Origin: Accumulibacter phosphatis
Lineage (GTDB): Bacteria > Pseudomonadota > Gammaproteobacteria > Burkholderiales > Rhodocyclaceae
Direction of reading: 5' to 3'
NCBI RefSeq assembly: GCF_000024165.1
Contig: NC_013194.1
Span: 1,240,001-1,304,000, forward strand
DNA: 64,000 nucleotides
Under the pieces are notes generated by a model. It was given only the letters and a program-made list of their open reading frames with translations, was not told the DNA's origin and made no database searches. The position numbers and the translations under genes were made by a program. This document shows, piece after piece, positions 63,181 through 64,000 of this stretch. How positions within the stretch are numbered: position 1 is the stretch's first letter; the number at the start of each line of letters is the position of its first letter.

Positions 63181-64000
63181 TCAAAGCGGAATGTTGCCGT
63201 GTTTGCGCCACGGGTTTTCCAGCTGTTTGTTGCGCAGCATTGCCAGAGAGCGGCAGATGCGCTTGCGGGTCTCGTTGGGCATGATGACGTCGTCGATGAA
63301 GCCACGTGCGCCGGCGACGAAGGGGTTGGCGAACTTGGCCTTGTATTCGGCCTCGCGCGCCGCCAGTTTGGCCGGGTCGTTCTTCTCCTCGCGGAAGATG
63401 ATCTCGACCGCGCCTTTCGGTCCCATGACCGCGATTTCGGCCGATGGCCACGCGAAGTTGACATCGCCGCGCAGGTGCTTCGAGGCCATCACGTCGTAGG
63501 CACCGCCGTAGGCCTTGCGGGTGATCACGGTGATCTTCGGCACCGTGCATTCGGCGTAGGCGTAGAGCAATTTCGCCCCGTGCTTGATGATGCCGCCGTA
63601 CTCCTGTGCGGTACCGGGCATGAAGCCGGGAACGTCGACGAAGGTCACCACCGGGATGTTGAAGGCGTCGCAGTAGCGCACGAAGCGGGCGGCCTTGATC
63701 GAGCTCTTGATGTCCAGGCAGCCGGCCAGCACGAGCGGCTGGTTGGCGACGATGCCGACGGTGGAACCGTCCATGCGCGCGAAGCCGATGACGATGTTCT
63801 TGGCGTACTCGCGTTGCAGTTCGAAGAAGTCACCGTCGTCGGCGACCTTGATGATCAGTTCCTTGATGTTGTACGGTTTGTTGGCGTTGTCCGGGACCAG
63901 CGTGTCGAGCGAGAAGTCGAGACGTTCGGCCGGATCCTGCGACGGCAGGCGCGGTGGCTTTTCGCGGTTGTTCGACGGCAGGAAGCTGATGAAGCGGCGA
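63181..64000 (-). CDS. pccB: Propionyl-CoA carboxylase beta subunit, 5' end beyond window
   Basis: The frame runs off the right edge; about 272 C-terminal codons are present. Carboxyltransferase motifs: VGIVANQPLVLAGCLDIKSS, FVDVPGFMPGTAQEYGGIIKHG, YGGAYDVMASKHLRGD and the ending MLRNKQLENPWRKHGNIPL. With PccA it makes methylmalonyl-CoA, needed for propionate and PHA-related metabolism. Confidence 0.95.
   Translation of the reverse strand, partial: RRFISFLPSNNREKPPRLPSQDPAERLDFSLDTLVPDNANKPYNIKELIIKVADDGDFFELQREYAKNIVIGFARMDGSTVGIVANQPLVLAGCLDIKSSIKAARFVRYCDAFNIPVVTFVDVPGFMPGTAQEYGGIIKHGAKLLYAYAECTVPKITVITRKAYGGAYDVMASKHLRGDVNFAWPSAEIAVMGPKGAVEIIFREEKNDPAKLAAREAEYKAKFANPFVAGARGFIDDVIMPNETRKRICRSLAMLRNKQLENPWRKHGNIPL

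Noticed and set aside
61473..63284. 603-codon plus-strand open frame over pccA
   Set aside because: Antisense shadow; pccA motifs are complete on the minus strand.
1..64000. tRNA, rRNA, CRISPR array or known riboswitch
   Set aside because: No cloverleaf, rRNA signature or regularly spaced repeat with spacers was seen; short repeats present are the 12-bp array, MITEs and IS ends already listed.

Overview
The window is high-GC, tightly packed chromosome of a betaproteobacterium. The gene content and order (ompA–ubiG–gph, polA next to DUF2782–thrB, nadD–rsfS–rlmH–maf, a giant NAD-dependent glutamate dehydrogenase, propionyl-CoA carboxylase) suggest Rhodocyclales, possibly an Accumulibacter-like organism. 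The lineage is inferred from gene content only. I saw no rRNA, tRNA or CRISPR array.

Layout. 1-6.2 kb: two nearly identical OmpA-type genes flank an S-adenosylhomocysteine/methylthioadenosine deaminase gene, followed by ubiG, gph, cbiX, trmO and a small exported Gly-rich protein. 6.2-8.7 kb (minus): pdxH coupled to an M61 peptidase. 9.1-18.1 kb: an acidic amino-acid module of a Glu/Asp ABC transporter (binding protein, two permeases, ATPase), a periplasmic asparaginase inserted in the operon, and the giant NAD-glutamate dehydrogenase; together they would deamidate, import and deaminate Asn/Asp/Glu. 18.3-23.9 kb: a five-gene overlapping operon encoding an 837-aa TPR protein, a J-like protein without HPD, a GrpE-like protein, an Hsp70 and a zinc-ribbon protein, i.e. 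a dedicated second Hsp70 machine. 24.2-26.2 kb: a NIT-domain chemoreceptor. 26.5-27.5 kb: a peroxiredoxin remnant and a YkgJ protein. 27.6-35.5 kb (minus): DUF2782, thrB, two paralogous membrane proteins, nadD, rsfS, rlmH, maf, a hybrid histidine kinase and azlCD. 35.8-38.6 kb: polA.

38.6-43.3 kb is a junk-rich accessory zone: a group II intron reverse-transcriptase remnant, a Uma2 nuclease-like gene, an ISAs1-type transposase remnant ended by a ~98-bp MITE, a second MITE copy, an orphan exported protein, a Fic protein, and a broken fragment of the penicillin-binding protein gene. 43.5-50.2 kb: CoA-disulfide-reductase/rhodanese, membrane protein, ceramidase-like protein, a papain-like exported protein and the intact PBP1; the PBP fragment and intact PBP gene form ~370-bp direct repeats around this block.

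50.5-59.4 kb holds a DUF2242 lipoprotein and a two-partner secretion locus. The exoprotein (TpsA) is 1349 aa and carries a caspase-like (C14) domain at its C terminus. The coupled transporter gene (TpsB) is split by a 2375-bp insertion sequence with a 5-bp target duplication; removing the element restores a 594-codon frame exactly. 59.7-61.1 kb: an EAL-HDOD regulator whose promoter carries a 13-bp-arm palindrome. 61.2-64 kb (minus): propionyl-CoA carboxylase subunits, the second running off the window.
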